64,000 nucleotides of DNA from Colivivens sp964452915 (GCA_964452915.1 CAYVNW010000001.1:62001-126000); one strand, 5' to 3'. Numbered from the stretch's first letter, positions 30,522-40,317 are shown. Translations and numbers: made by a program. The notes: generated from the sequence alone by a model not told the origin.

Positions 30522-33500
30522 ATGAGAACATTTTTGAATACAGTCGCAGAAGACATGGTTAAGATTGCCAACGCACATTATAATGGGCAACTTAATGAAA
30601 TAACAGTAATATTCCCTAATAAAAGGGCAAGCCTGTTCTTAAACCAAGAACTCATGAAGTATGTCAATCCTCCATTTTGGGCTCCCCATTACTGTACAAT
30701 CACCGAGTTGTTCCAGTCACTCAGCACACTTACCATTGCCGACCCCGTACTCCTTATATATTATTTATATCAAGCATACAAGAATGTTACCGGCAACCAA
30801 GAAACGTTCGACCAGTTTTACTCTTGGGGTGAAGTTCTCTTAAACGACTTTGAAGACATTGACAACAACATGGTAGATGCAAACAAGTTGTTTATCAACA
30901 TAACAGATATTGAAGAACTCACAGGATTCCAATATATAGACAAAGAACAGGAGCAAGCAATAAGGAAACTATTCAACAGTTTCAGTACAGAGACAACCAC
31001 CCAGCTGCATGAACGCTATCTGAAGATGTGGAAAGCCATGCCAGACATCTACAAAGAGTTTAAATTTCTGCTTCGTCAACAACACTATGCTTATGCAGGA
31101 ATGCTAAAACGTGATGTAGCCGAGAATATTAAAGAAGGCAAGGTAGCAGAGGGCACAGAACATATTCTATACAATAAGTACCGACATTCATGCATCGTGG
31201 GCTTCAATGTGCTGAACGAAACAGAAAAGGCTCTTTTTAAGCATGTGCAAACAGCCTATGACGCATATTTCTATTGGGATTATGATGAAGTGTACAAAGA
31301 CAATCCGGCATTTGAGGCAGGTGCTTTCATAAGCGATAACATTAAGATGTTTGGAAACAGGCTGAGCGATCCAAACAACTATAGCAATTTGCATACAAAG
31401 AAAGACATACATTTTGTAGCATCTGCTACTGACAGCGCACAATGCAGATACGCAGGACAATGGCTTGAACAAAGATTAGGACCTGATGCACAACTAAGCA
31501 AGACAGCCATTGTGCTTTGCGATGAACAAATTCTACAACCAATGCTACATTCAATTCCGGCTACTTATGGAGGAAACAAACCTACACTGCTCAACATCAC
31601 CATGGGATATCCAATGCAAGAGACACCAATTGCCAGTTTCGTCACATCAATACTCGAACTCATTTTCCGAGGGTGGCGACCTAAGACTAATAAATCGCAA
31701 ACAGGCAAATGGAGATATACATATGTTGATAAGGTGCTAAAGCACCCGTATACCATGATGATGAATAAAGATGATGCATTATCAATTATTTCCAACTTTA
31801 AAAAGAACAACACCATATACCCGAATCAAAATGAACTTAAAGGATATTTCATCGAAGATATATTTAAAGAACCGGCAAATGATATTGCAGGAAATATAAG
31901 GCATGTAGCGGAACTCGTTAAGGCTGTCGCTATGAAAGTATCAAATCATCACAAAAGTATTGACTCCTTGTATGCAGAATCTATATTCAACACATGGACC
32001 ATCCTCAACCGGTTTCAAGATTTAATGGAGAATCATGGATTGGAATTCGACACACCTGAGACACTTATCCGCTTAATACGCCAAGCCATTTCAGCCGAGA
32101 CAGTTGCATTCCACGGAGAACCTGCTGTCGGAATACAAATGATGGGTATACTTGAAACACGTAACCTTGACTTTGACAATGTTATAATGCTATCGGTGAA
32201 TGAGGGTATATTACCTAAATCGGGACACTCAACGTCATTTATATTGAATTTCTTGCGAGAAGCTTATGGCATGACCACCCAGAAACGTCAGACAAGCCTT
32301 TACGCATACTACTTCTATAGGTTGATACAACGTGCACAGCATGTAACATTGGTTTACAACAATGCGACAGAAGGATTAAACAGAGGAGAAATGAGCCGCT
32401 TCATGATGCAATTAAAATACGAAAAAGGCTCTATTCTCTCTGAAGAGACTGCGATACAAGAATACGTGCTGTCGCCTGACAGTCTGTCGGATCTAAAAAC
32501 AGAAAGTTCACAACAGGAATCCACCACAACAGAGCCAGAAGAATTCCGTGTAAGCAAATCAAGTGAGAAGGTATGTAGGAAACTTAACCAAATAACAAAA
32601 CTTTCTCCATCAGCACTTAACACCTATCTCGATTGCCCACTTCGTTTTTACTTGCAATATGTATGTGGCTACCACGAAGAAGACGAAATTAGTGAGAATG
32701 TGGCAGACAATGTCTTCGGAAGTATATTCCACAGAGCAATGGAATACTTCTACAATAAATATAAAGGACAGACACTCGATGCGGAATTCTACAAAAATTA
32801 TGTGGAGGGAACTCCCAACGGTAAGTATAAGATAACAGAACAAGGCAAGTATAACATACGACGCTGCGTGGACAAAGGTTTTGCAGAAGAGATGTTCAAG
32901 GTTCCTAAGGACGATGTCACGAACAATCGATTCACACTGGAACTTAACGGTACACAACTGCTGAACCACGAGGTAATTGCCAGATATGTAGAAAAGCAAA
33001 TCATCAATGACTTCCAAGTAAGTCCTCTAATAATATTAGAGCAAGAAACACCACACTATACCGGCTTTACGTTTACATCAGAATGTGTGAATCGTAAAAT
33101 AAAGATTGGCGGTATCATCGACAGAGAGGACATTGTAACAATCGACGGAACAAAACAACACAGAATTGTAGATTACAAAACATCTTCGCGTCAGCAAACA
33201 ACAGCGTCAATTGAAAATCTATTCATACCACACGACAAACGTTCTGGCTACATTTTTCAAGCGTTTTACTATTGTGAGGTGATCATGAACGAATTAGCAA
33301 GCAAAGACGTACCAGTGTTGGCACCAACGTTGTTGTACATCAAACTGAGCCAAAATCCAAAAGAATCATCAATTAAGGTGGGCCAAGAGTTCATTACCGA
33401 TTATAAATCGCAATGTCATACTGAATTTGCGGAGAGTCTTAAATTACTACTCACGAGTATTTTCGACACCTCTGGCAAGTTCTTTCCTGCGAGCAATGAC

Positions 33501-33569
33501 TACAGCTGCAAGTTTTGCCCGTTCAAGGCTATATGTAATAAGGAAAATAAAGAAACCACTTGGAAGTAA
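30522..33569 (+). CDS. addB: AddB-like PD-(D/E)xK nuclease, iron-sulfur type
   Basis: A 1015-residue partner of AddA, 11 bases downstream. The N-terminal inactivated helicase-like part (VIFPNKRASLFLNQEL near 28-43) lacks a clear Walker A. The C-terminal nuclease shows LSPSALNTYLDCPLRF near 695-709, GSIFHRAMEYFY near 735, GGIIDREDI near 866 and RIVDYKTS near 882-889. Cys705 together with Cys996, Cys999 and Cys1005 matches the four-cysteine pattern that holds a [4Fe-4S] cluster around AddB nuclease domains. The unit ends at the strong terminator at 33573. Confidence 0.88.
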   Translation: MRTFLNTVAEDMVKIANAHYNGQLNEITVIFPNKRASLFLNQELMKYVNPPFWAPHYCTITELFQSLSTLTIADPVLLIYYLYQAYKNVTGNQETFDQFYSWGEVLLNDFEDIDNNMVDANKLFINITDIEELTGFQYIDKEQEQAIRKLFNSFSTETTTQLHERYLKMWKAMPDIYKEFKFLLRQQHYAYAGMLKRDVAENIKEGKVAEGTEHILYNKYRHSCIVGFNVLNETEKALFKHVQTAYDAYFYWDYDEVYKDNPAFEAGAFISDNIKMFGNRLSDPNNYSNLHTKKDIHFVASATDSAQCRYAGQWLEQRLGPDAQLSKTAIVLCDEQILQPMLHSIPATYGGNKPTLLNITMGYPMQETPIASFVTSILELIFRGWRPKTNKSQTGKWRYTYVDKVLKHPYTMMMNKDDALSIISNFKKNNTIYPNQNELKGYFIEDIFKEPANDIAGNIRHVAELVKAVAMKVSNHHKSIDSLYAESIFNTWTILNRFQDLMENHGLEFDTPETLIRLIRQAISAETVAFHGEPAVGIQMMGILETRNLDFDNVIMLSVNEGILPKSGHSTSFILNFLREAYGMTTQKRQTSLYAYYFYRLIQRAQHVTLVYNNATEGLNRGEMSRFMMQLKYEKGSILSEETAIQEYVLSPDSLSDLKTESSQQESTTTEPEEFRVSKSSEKVCRKLNQITKLSPSALNTYLDCPLRFYLQYVCGYHEEDEISENVADNVFGSIFHRAMEYFYNKYKGQTLDAEFYKNYVEGTPNGKYKITEQGKYNIRRCVDKGFAEEMFKVPKDDVTNNRFTLELNGTQLLNHEVIARYVEKQIINDFQVSPLIILEQETPHYTGFTFTSECVNRKIKIGGIIDREDIVTIDGTKQHRIVDYKTSSRQQTTASIENLFIPHDKRSGYIFQAFYYCEVIMNELASKDVPVLAPTLLYIKLSQNPKESSIKVGQEFITDYKSQCHTEFAESLKLLLTSIFDTSGKFFPASNDYSCKFCPFKAICNKENKETTWK

Positions 33570-33572
33570 GCA

Positions 33573-33607
33573 AAAGGATGGACCGCGATTATACCGGTCC
33601 ATCCTTT
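33573..33607. terminator. strong bidirectional terminator
   Basis: AAAGGATGGACC (33573-33584) and GGTCCATCCTTT (33596-33607) form a perfect 12-bp stem with an 11-base loop. T-rich sequence follows on both strands, between the convergent addB and TM2 genes. Confidence 0.9.
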
Positions 33608-33630
33608 ATATTTTTCAACTTAAAGCCATC

Positions 33631-33882
33631 TTACTGTGCTTGAGCAGAACAGTCGTGTTTCTTTACATACTTCTCATTGAATTCCTCGTCGTCCTTGCAT
33701 TTCAGATACTTCACCATTTCTACAAGTGAGAGAATCCAAATGATGATACCACCCAATCCACAAGTAATAAGGGTTACAATAAGATAAATGAGTCCACGCT
33801 TTGTGTTACCAATGTAGAATTCATGAATACCGTAAGTTCCCAAAAAGAAAGCCAAAACGGCTGCGACTACTTTACTTTTCAT
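33631..33882 (-). CDS. TM2-domain membrane protein
   Basis: An 83-residue protein with two membrane helices (about 5-22 and 30-56) separated by the characteristic TM2 turn (GTYGIHEFYIGNTKRGLIYL), followed by a charged tail. TM2 proteins are widespread small inner-membrane proteins without a settled function. It is single-gene, with a promoter at 33925-33932 on the minus strand and the shared terminator at 33573. Confidence 0.88.
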   Translation of the reverse strand: MKSKVVAAVLAFFLGTYGIHEFYIGNTKRGLIYLIVTLITCGLGGIIIWILSLVEMVKYLKCKDDEEFNEKYVKKHDCSAQAQ

Positions 33883-33924
33883 GTTGATTATTATTTAATT
33901 ATTAAAAAAATTTTGTTCTACACG

Positions 33925-33932
33925 CAAAGATA
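33925..33932 (-). promoter_or_regulatory. -7 box for the TM2 gene
   Basis: Minus-strand TATCTTTG, 43 bases upstream of the ATG. A TTTG (33950-33953) lies 17 bases further upstream. The surrounding A/T runs are pronounced. Confidence 0.6.
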
Positions 33933-33994
33933 TATAAAAAATTTTTTTTCAAACAAAACTTTCAAAAAAAAAAGTCTGTCTACCTGTTTTTTTT

Positions 33995-34002
33995 TATCTT
34001 TG
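33995..34002 (+). promoter_or_regulatory. -7 box for the small membrane protein at 34026
   Basis: TATCTTTG matches TAnnTTTG, 24 bases before the ATG. The TM2 -7 box lies about 65 bases away on the other strand, so the promoters are divergent. Confidence 0.6.
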
Positions 34003-34025
34003 CATACAAATCGAATTATGTAAAG

Positions 34026-34307
34026 ATGAAACTACTGCAAAACAATAACGAAATCATACAATTCCTCATTAATTTCTTTCTCCTTGAAGTCTTGGGGCAA
34101 GCAGCTGTGTTCATCCTACAAATCATATTTAGATTCTTTGGAATGCCACAATTATATATCTTCTGCCATTCCACACCACATTTCAGACAAATACTTTTTA
34201 CTGTACTGCTCATAATCGCTATCATTATAAGTGTAGCCAGCATCCTGCGCAACAGCCATAGACGTCAAGAAACAGACAAAAGCGATAATGAGAAAGAAAC
34301 TGAATGA
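34026..34307 (+). CDS. small hypothetical membrane protein
   Basis: A 93-residue protein not recognised as a known family. Two hydrophobic segments (about 10-35 and 57-74) and a highly charged C-terminal tail (RRQETDKSDNEKETE) suggest a small inner-membrane protein with a cytoplasmic tail. Start chosen at ATG 34026 because the -7 box at 33995 fits it. It converges with the radical SAM gene, 8 bases apart. Confidence 0.6.
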   Translation: MKLLQNNNEIIQFLINFFLLEVLGQAAVFILQIIFRFFGMPQLYIFCHSTPHFRQILFTVLLIIAIIISVASILRNSHRRQETDKSDNEKETE

Positions 34308-34315
34308 TAAATATC

Positions 34316-35230
34316 TCAGCAACGTTCTCTTAATTTCTTTTTGACCAACTCTACGAACTCATAGTTTTTCAAACCCCAACCAGGTTGCGCAAGTAAACTT
34401 GCAGGAGATTGACTTACAAACCTTTCGAACACCATGTCTTCGCGAGTATGATTTATGAAGTCTACCACAAGGTCTGCATATTCATCTGCAGTGAAACGTA
34501 TAAAATCATGAGGATTGGCATTGAACTCCTCTGCCATGCGAGTACCTTTTATCAATTGCAGTTGATGAAGTTTCAAGGTAGTAATCGGTAATTCAGAAAT
34601 GATTTCCGCTTCACGTACCATGTCATCACGGCTTTCGCCTGGAAGACCAAGTATAAGATGTGCTCCTACAAAAATGCCACGGCGTGCAGTTTCCTCTACA
34701 GCATTACATGTACAGTTGAAATCGTGCCCACGATTAATTCTTCGCAATGTACGGTCGTAGACACTCTCTATTCCGTATTCCATGATAAGGAACACACGCT
34801 CGTTTATCTCGCATAAATAATCAAGCAGCCTGTCATCCACACAATCAGGACGAGTTCCGATAACCAGTCCAACAACGTCATCCACATGCAAAGCTTCCTC
34901 ATATTTACTTCGGATTTCAGTTAAGTCTCCATAAGTGTTTGTGTATGCCTGAAAATACGCAAGATACTTCATGTCAGGATATTTCTTACCAAAAAAAATC
35001 TTGCCTTCTTCTATCTGACGTCTGATGGACTTGTCACTCTTGCAATACTCAGGATTAAAGGTTTGGTTATTGCAATAGGTACATCCCCCCACCCCCACAC
35101 GACCATCACGATTAGGACATGTGAAACCGGCGTTGACAGATATTTTCTGCGCCTTGAAGCCTAATTGAGAATAAAGCCAAGGACCAAAATCCATATACTC
35201 ACATCTTCTTTTAATAAAATCACTCGTCAT
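34316..35230 (-). CDS. TIGR01212-family (YhcC-like) radical SAM protein
   Basis: About 304 residues. The radical-SAM cysteines sit in FTCPNRDGRVGVGGCTYC (about residues 38-55), a longer spacing than the standard CxxxCxxC and typical of the YhcC/TIGR01212 group and related Elp3-like enzymes. Further motifs: GTRPDCVDDRLLDYL, MEYGIESVYDRTLRRINRGHD, HLILGLPGE. The substrate is not established for the family. Start taken at ATG 35228-35230; the upstream ATG at 35248 and the downstream one at 35194 (giving MDFGPWLYSQLG) are alternatives. A minus-strand -7 box is at 35292-35299. Confidence 0.88.
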   Translation of the reverse strand: MTSDFIKRRCEYMDFGPWLYSQLGFKAQKISVNAGFTCPNRDGRVGVGGCTYCNNQTFNPEYCKSDKSIRRQIEEGKIFFGKKYPDMKYLAYFQAYTNTYGDLTEIRSKYEEALHVDDVVGLVIGTRPDCVDDRLLDYLCEINERVFLIMEYGIESVYDRTLRRINRGHDFNCTCNAVEETARRGIFVGAHLILGLPGESRDDMVREAEIISELPITTLKLHQLQLIKGTRMAEEFNANPHDFIRFTADEYADLVVDFINHTREDMVFERFVSQSPASLLAQPGWGLKNYEFVELVKKKLRERC

Positions 35231-35291
35231 ACCACAAAAGAATTGCAACGTAACTACTTGATATCGATTTGCAGCTTATATTATTATCAGA

Positions 35292-35299
35292 CAAAGATA
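35292..35299 (-). promoter_or_regulatory. -7 box for the radical SAM gene
   Basis: Minus-strand TATCTTTG, about 61 bases before the preferred ATG at 35230. No clear -33. Confidence 0.5.
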
Positions 35300-35342
35300 A
35301 ATAAAATAACAGAAACAGGCATGGTAGATTGCCAAAAATAAT

Positions 35343-35350
35343 TAACTTTG
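35343..35350 (+). promoter_or_regulatory. -7 box for the GT2-DUF4922 / lytB / ampG unit
   Basis: TAACTTTG matches TAnnTTTG, 25 bases before ATG 35376. It would drive all three genes to 40293. Confidence 0.6.
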
Positions 35351-35375
35351 CACTACATTCTGCAAATTCATAAAT

Positions 35376-37670
35376 ATGAAGACCATTGATTGTTTTATTC
35401 CATACACTGACGTTGAGACGACGACTAAAAACGTTGAGCAATTCAAAGCGTCAAGTATTGTAAAAGACGTGTTTCTCTTGGCAAGAGACACTACACTACC
35501 TCATATCAGCGGATGCAACATTCTGTTTATTGATAACTTAGAGAGTTCTGCCACACTTCGGCAGATGGCACTTGTGTCACAAGCAGACTTTGTGGCAATT
35601 TATAGCAAGTATACACCTATAAATATGGGGTATAAAGCCTTCGAACGCGCAATGACTGTAGCCGATGACAATGACGCAAGCATGATCTACAGTGATTTTT
35701 ATGTTATAAAAGACGGAATTAAAGAGAAGGTACAAGCAAATCCTTACCAAACAGGAAGCGTACGCAACGACTTTGATTTCGGTTCACTTCGAATTGTTCG
35801 CACATCACTTCTGAAAGCGTGTGAGGAAGAGTTCAGAAACAACCAGTGGAAATTTGCTGCCTTATATGAACTTACTTTGTTTGCGAGCAGACAAGGAGGC
35901 ATATTCCATTTAAATGAAAGTCTGTATACCGAAATAGATACAGACTTAAGGAAAAGCGGAGAGAAGCAATTCGATTACGTGGATCCACGTAATCAAGAAG
36001 TGCAATTTGAGATGGAACAGGTGTGTACCGAACATCTCCGGCTCATTAACGCATACGTAAGCCCCGATGATGTTACCGACACAGTAGTTGAAAGTGGAAC
36101 TTTCAAATATGAGGTGTCTGTAATTATACCAGTAAAAAATCGTGCCAAGACCATTGAAGACGCTGTGATGTCGGCTTTATCCCAAGTAGCAGATTTCAGG
36201 TTCAACGTAATTGTTGTCGACAATCATTCTGACGATGGTACAACCGATATAATAAGTAAACTTGCCAATTACGATCCACGCGTTGTTCACATAATTCCTG
36301 AGCGTGACGATTTGGGCATCGGTGGATGCTGGGATCTTGCCGTTAACGACGTAAACTGTGGGCGATTCGCAGTACAACTTGACTCCGACGACTTATATGC
36401 TCGCGAATACACACTTCAAAAAATTGTAGATACATTCTATAAAGAAAAATGTGCAATGGTAATAGGTTCTTACCGCATGTGCGACTTATTCTTGAAAACT
36501 CTTCCACCTGGTACTATCGACCACAAGGAATGGACTGCCGAGAACGGTCGTAACAATGCACTTAGAGTCAACGGACTTGGTGCTCCACGCGCCTTTTATA
36601 CACCTTTGCTACGACGCATCTGTGTACCAAACACATGCTATGGAGAAGATTATGCACTTGGACTTGCTTTCTCCCGTTCTCACAAAATTGGACGTATCTT
36701 TGAAGAAATATATCTATGTAGACGATGGGGAGGCAATTCAGACGCTGCACTGACAACCGAACAAGTGAACCGTAACAATTATTATAAGGATACACTACGC
36801 ACCATAGAAATCGCAGCTCGCCAGAAAATCAACGCATTTTGGGAAGGACATGCCACACAACAAGACGCAGACGCATTCTTTGAGTCGCAAATGAAAACGT
36901 GGGGAGAAGTAGCCAAACGATATAACGATCTTGAAGCAATACACACTAAAAACTTAGAGATCAATGGTAAGCAAGTTACTATACAGTTCAATTCTTCCAG
37001 AATCATATCTACAGGTGCAGACACCAATACACAAGCAATAAAACATCGTCCATGCTTCCTTTGTGACGATAATCGCCCTGACGAACAAGTAGGACTTGCT
37101 ATGAACGAACGATTCCAATTGTTGGTGAATCCTTTCCCTGTTCTTAAAAAGCATTTTACTATTGCACTGCGCACCCACCAACCTCAACAAATACGTCCAT
37201 ACTTCAGAGACATGCTGCAGATTGCAAATTCACTGACCGATATGTTCATTTTCTACAACGGACCGCATTGCGGAGCATCTGCTCCTGATCACATGCACTT
37301 TCAAGCAGGACCAAAAGAGCAATTGAATCCAGACGGTTATCTCAGCAAGGCAATTGAAATTCGAAGTAAAGATATTGATGAAGTTTGCCAATTATTCAAC
37401 GGTACTTACGACAGCATGCTGGTAAGAGAGGGCGAATATGAACCGCGAATGAATGTGTTGGCATGGAAAGATAATGACGAATACGTTTGCGTGGTATTTC
37501 CACGCAAGCAACACCGTCCGAGCTGTTACTACGCTGAAGGTGAAAAAGGATTACTGGTAAGCCCAGGAGCTCTCGACATGATGGGACTAATCATTACACC
37601 ACGAGCAGGTGATTTCAACAAAATCACCGCACAGGATGTTGAGGATATATTAAAGGAGTGCGGCGAATGA
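35376..37670 (+). CDS. glycosyltransferase 2 fused to a GalT/HIT-like DUF4922 domain
   Basis: A 764-residue two-enzyme fusion. Residues about 1-210 are a degenerate glycosyltransferase-like half. Residues about 245-430 form a full GT2 domain (VSVIIPVKNRAKTIEDAVMSAL, VDNHSDDGTTDI, QLDSDD). Residues about 545-760 match DUF4922, which carries a CxxC pair (Cys560, Cys563, in PCFLCDDNRP) and an HxHxQ motif (His639, His641, Gln643). These are the zinc-type cysteines and nucleotidyl-transfer histidine of GalT/Ap4A-phosphorylase-like enzymes. A sugar-phosphate nucleotidyl transfer or phosphorolysis coupled to glycosyl transfer is inferred, not shown. Its stop overlaps the lytB-like start by 4 bases. 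Confidence 0.82.
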   Translation: MKTIDCFIPYTDVETTTKNVEQFKASSIVKDVFLLARDTTLPHISGCNILFIDNLESSATLRQMALVSQADFVAIYSKYTPINMGYKAFERAMTVADDNDASMIYSDFYVIKDGIKEKVQANPYQTGSVRNDFDFGSLRIVRTSLLKACEEEFRNNQWKFAALYELTLFASRQGGIFHLNESLYTEIDTDLRKSGEKQFDYVDPRNQEVQFEMEQVCTEHLRLINAYVSPDDVTDTVVESGTFKYEVSVIIPVKNRAKTIEDAVMSALSQVADFRFNVIVVDNHSDDGTTDIISKLANYDPRVVHIIPERDDLGIGGCWDLAVNDVNCGRFAVQLDSDDLYAREYTLQKIVDTFYKEKCAMVIGSYRMCDLFLKTLPPGTIDHKEWTAENGRNNALRVNGLGAPRAFYTPLLRRICVPNTCYGEDYALGLAFSRSHKIGRIFEEIYLCRRWGGNSDAALTTEQVNRNNYYKDTLRTIEIAARQKINAFWEGHATQQDADAFFESQMKTWGEVAKRYNDLEAIHTKNLEINGKQVTIQFNSSRIISTGADTNTQAIKHRPCFLCDDNRPDEQVGLAMNERFQLLVNPFPVLKKHFTIALRTHQPQQIRPYFRDMLQIANSLTDMFIFYNGPHCGASAPDHMHFQAGPKEQLNPDGYLSKAIEIRSKDIDEVCQLFNGTYDSMLVREGEYEPRMNVLAWKDNDEYVCVVFPRKQHRPSCYYAEGEKGLLVSPGALDMMGLIITPRAGDFNKITAQDVEDILKECGE

Positions 37671-38983
37671 AAGAAACAGAAATAGAAGTAAGTGTCGGAA
37701 TAGTCAGTGCCGATTGTATTCACTTTTGCCTGAACTCAGTCTTTTCAGCCAAAGGGCAGACAGTGGAAGGACTTCAAGAAGTTAGTTTTGAGGAAGGTGG
37801 AATATTATGGAATGGGAATGTGTACCAACAACTTTCATTTCATCCTCTACAACCAGACGCTACATTTTCCATACAAGATGTAGTCATAGGCAAGGATTTC
37901 CATTGGGAACGAAAAGAGACACAAACATTCAGTGGCTCTATTGAGTTCGTGGTGAATGAAGGTAAAGTGTGTGCCATCAATACTCTGCCTGTTGAAGATT
38001 ATCTGACAAGTGTGATTTCATCCGAAATGAAGTCCACCGCTTCATTGGAATTCCTAAAGGCTCACGCTGTGATATCCCGCAGTTGGATCATCACCCAGAT
38101 AAAGAAGCATAACAAGGCTGACAAGCAAAATAAAAACACATTCTTCTCATTTCACAAAACCGACAACGAAATAATCCGCTGGTACGGCCGTGAAGATCAT
38201 ACGCTGTTCGATGTTTGTGCAGATGATCATTGTCAACGCTATCAAGGAGTAACCAAGGCGTCAAGCGAGAATGCCGCCAGAGCCGTAAGAGAAACAAAAG
38301 GACTTGTACTATATTATAATGGTGAAATATGCGACGCACGTTTTTCTAAGTGCTGTGGAGGAATCTCCGAAGAGTTTGGCACATGTTGGGAAGACGTACA
38401 TAAACCATATCTTATCTCGCAGCGCGACAGCCATTACGAGACAACTATGCCCGACCTGACTAAGGAAGAAAATGCAAGAGCATGGATTTTAAGTACTCCA
38501 CATGCTTTTTGCAATACACAAAACAAGAACATCCTCAACCAAATACTTAATAGCAGCGATCAAGAAACAACTGACTTTTTCCGTTGGAACATTGAATACC
38601 CGCAAGACGAGCTTTCACACCTTATCAACGATAACCTAAAGGATGACTTTGGAGAAATAATCGATCTCATCCCTCTTAAGCGAGGTAAGTCTGGCAGAAT
38701 TTACCGATTGCAGATTGTTGGAACCAAGAAAAGTATAATCATTGGAAAGGAATTAGAGATAAGACGTGTACTATCGCATACCCACCTTTTTTCCTCAGCA
38801 TTTGTAGTAGACAAGGTAAAAGGGAATTTCGTACTTCATGGTGCCGGTTGGGGGCATGGGGTTGGACTATGTCAGATTGGTGCAGCAGTCATGGGAGAGA
38901 ACGGATACGACTATAAGCAAATTCTCAATCACTATTACCCAGGCAGCTACCTTGCAAGTGCACAAATGGATATAGAAAATTAA
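37667..38983 (+). CDS. SpoIID/LytB-domain protein
   Basis: A 438-residue protein with the SpoIID/LytB core (LPVEDYLTSVISSEM near 108-122, LKAHAVISRSWII near 130-142, then GAGWGHGVGLCQIGAAVMGENG near 389-410). Family members cleave glycan strands or stimulate amidases in peptidoglycan. No signal peptide is evident. Start set at ATG 37667 because AAAGGAG lies 8 bases before it and the ATG overlaps the previous stop (ATGA); an upstream in-frame GTG at 37658 is less likely. Position between a sugar-active fusion enzyme and an AmpG-like permease supports a role in cell-wall turnover. Confidence 0.86.
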   Translation: MKETEIEVSVGIVSADCIHFCLNSVFSAKGQTVEGLQEVSFEEGGILWNGNVYQQLSFHPLQPDATFSIQDVVIGKDFHWERKETQTFSGSIEFVVNEGKVCAINTLPVEDYLTSVISSEMKSTASLEFLKAHAVISRSWIITQIKKHNKADKQNKNTFFSFHKTDNEIIRWYGREDHTLFDVCADDHCQRYQGVTKASSENAARAVRETKGLVLYYNGEICDARFSKCCGGISEEFGTCWEDVHKPYLISQRDSHYETTMPDLTKEENARAWILSTPHAFCNTQNKNILNQILNSSDQETTDFFRWNIEYPQDELSHLINDNLKDDFGEIIDLIPLKRGKSGRIYRLQIVGTKKSIIIGKELEIRRVLSHTHLFSSAFVVDKVKGNFVLHGAGWGHGVGLCQIGAAVMGENGYDYKQILNHYYPGSYLASAQMDIEN

Positions 38984-38991
38984 TCAAGGAA

Positions 38992-40293
38992 ATGACAACT
39001 AAAAACCTACAAACAGTCAGCAAGGGGAGCACAGCACGTGCATGGGCATGGGTACCCACTCTCTACATTGGAGAAGCCCTTCCTTTCTCTGCCGTAATGC
39101 TCATTTCAGTCATAATGTTTAAGGAGTTCGGGCTTAAAGACGACGAAATTACCCTCTATACAGGCTGGCTTGGAATTCCTTGGGTCATAAAGCCAATTTG
39201 GAGTCCGATAATAGACAATATGAAAACAAAACGGTGGTGGATAATCTCCATGCAGTTCACAATGGGTATAGCCTTGGCACTTGTCGCGTTCTCCATCCCA
39301 ACTACATACTGGTTGCAATGTTCACTTGCACTCTTTATGATTATTGCGTTTTCCAGTGCCACACATGACATTTCAGCTGATGGATTCTACATTATAGGAC
39401 TTACCGACAAGCAACAGGAATTCTTCGTCGGAATCAGGAATACATTCTATCGCATAGGAATGGTCTTAGGACAAGGGGGGCTAGTGATGCTCTATGGCTG
39501 TTTAATCAAGTATAAGGTCGTTACCGAAGCGCATACCGGATGGTCAGTCATATTTATACTGTTAGCTTTGTGCATGACAGCCCTTGCATTCTACCATCTC
39601 ACCATCTTGCCCAAAATTGAAGTGCCAGTACACGAGACATTTGTATTAAGAGAACAAGTTACAGAGTTCTGGAATACTTTGAAAGTGTTTGCCACAAAGC
39701 CGCATATTATAACTGCACTTTGTTTTATTCTGCTTTTTCGTCTGCCGGAAGGATTGCTTACTAAAATAGTGCCATTATTTCTTACTCGCACCACAGCAGA
39801 AGGAGGGTTGGGCATGGAAGCATTTGACTTCGGAATGATCTATGGAACACTTGGCATTATAGGCTTACTGGCTGGAGGCATTGTAGGTGGCTGGGCAGTA
39901 GCAACCTGGGGATTGAAGAAATGTCTATGGCCATTAGTTCTTTGCATAACCCTTCCCGACATCGTTTACGTATATCTCAGTTTTTTTCCAACTGGCAACC
40001 TATGGATTATAGGCACCTGTGTTTGTGGTGAACAGATCGGCTATGGCTTGGGATTTGCTGCCTACACACTATATCTTGTCACGTTCTCCCGTGGTGAACG
40101 TAGCACTGCTGTGTTTTCTATTTGCACAGCAGGACAATATCTCGGAGGTGTAATGCTGCCAGGCATGGTATCAGGATTAATCTCATCCCACACTGGTTAT
40201 CCTACATTCTTCTTGATTGTAATGGCATTATGTCTTGTTACCTTTGCAGTAACCGCCTTAGTTAAGATCGACCAAAACGAGAAGCAGACATAA
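38992..40293 (+). CDS. AmpG-like MFS permease
   Basis: A 433-residue major facilitator protein with about 12 membrane segments. The start (WVPTLYIGEALPFSAVMLISVIMFKEFGL) and ATHDISADGFYI near residue 122 fit the AmpG/muropeptide-permease branch. AmpG imports anhydro-muropeptides released during cell-wall turnover. It begins 8 bases after the lytB-like stop. Substrate assignment is by family and context; sugar-acid or folate-type MFS relatives are alternatives. Confidence 0.82.
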   Translation: MTTKNLQTVSKGSTARAWAWVPTLYIGEALPFSAVMLISVIMFKEFGLKDDEITLYTGWLGIPWVIKPIWSPIIDNMKTKRWWIISMQFTMGIALALVAFSIPTTYWLQCSLALFMIIAFSSATHDISADGFYIIGLTDKQQEFFVGIRNTFYRIGMVLGQGGLVMLYGCLIKYKVVTEAHTGWSVIFILLALCMTALAFYHLTILPKIEVPVHETFVLREQVTEFWNTLKVFATKPHIITALCFILLFRLPEGLLTKIVPLFLTRTTAEGGLGMEAFDFGMIYGTLGIIGLLAGGIVGGWAVATWGLKKCLWPLVLCITLPDIVYVYLSFFPTGNLWIIGTCVCGEQIGYGLGFAAYTLYLVTFSRGERSTAVFSICTAGQYLGGVMLPGMVSGLISSHTGYPTFFLIVMALCLVTFAVTALVKIDQNEKQT

Positions 40294-40317
40294 CGATTCA
40301 TACACAAACCATCATAA

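Noticed and set aside
37658..37666. Alternative GTG start for the SpoIID/LytB gene
   Set aside because: AAAGGAG is well placed for ATG 37667, which also forms the usual ATGA overlap.
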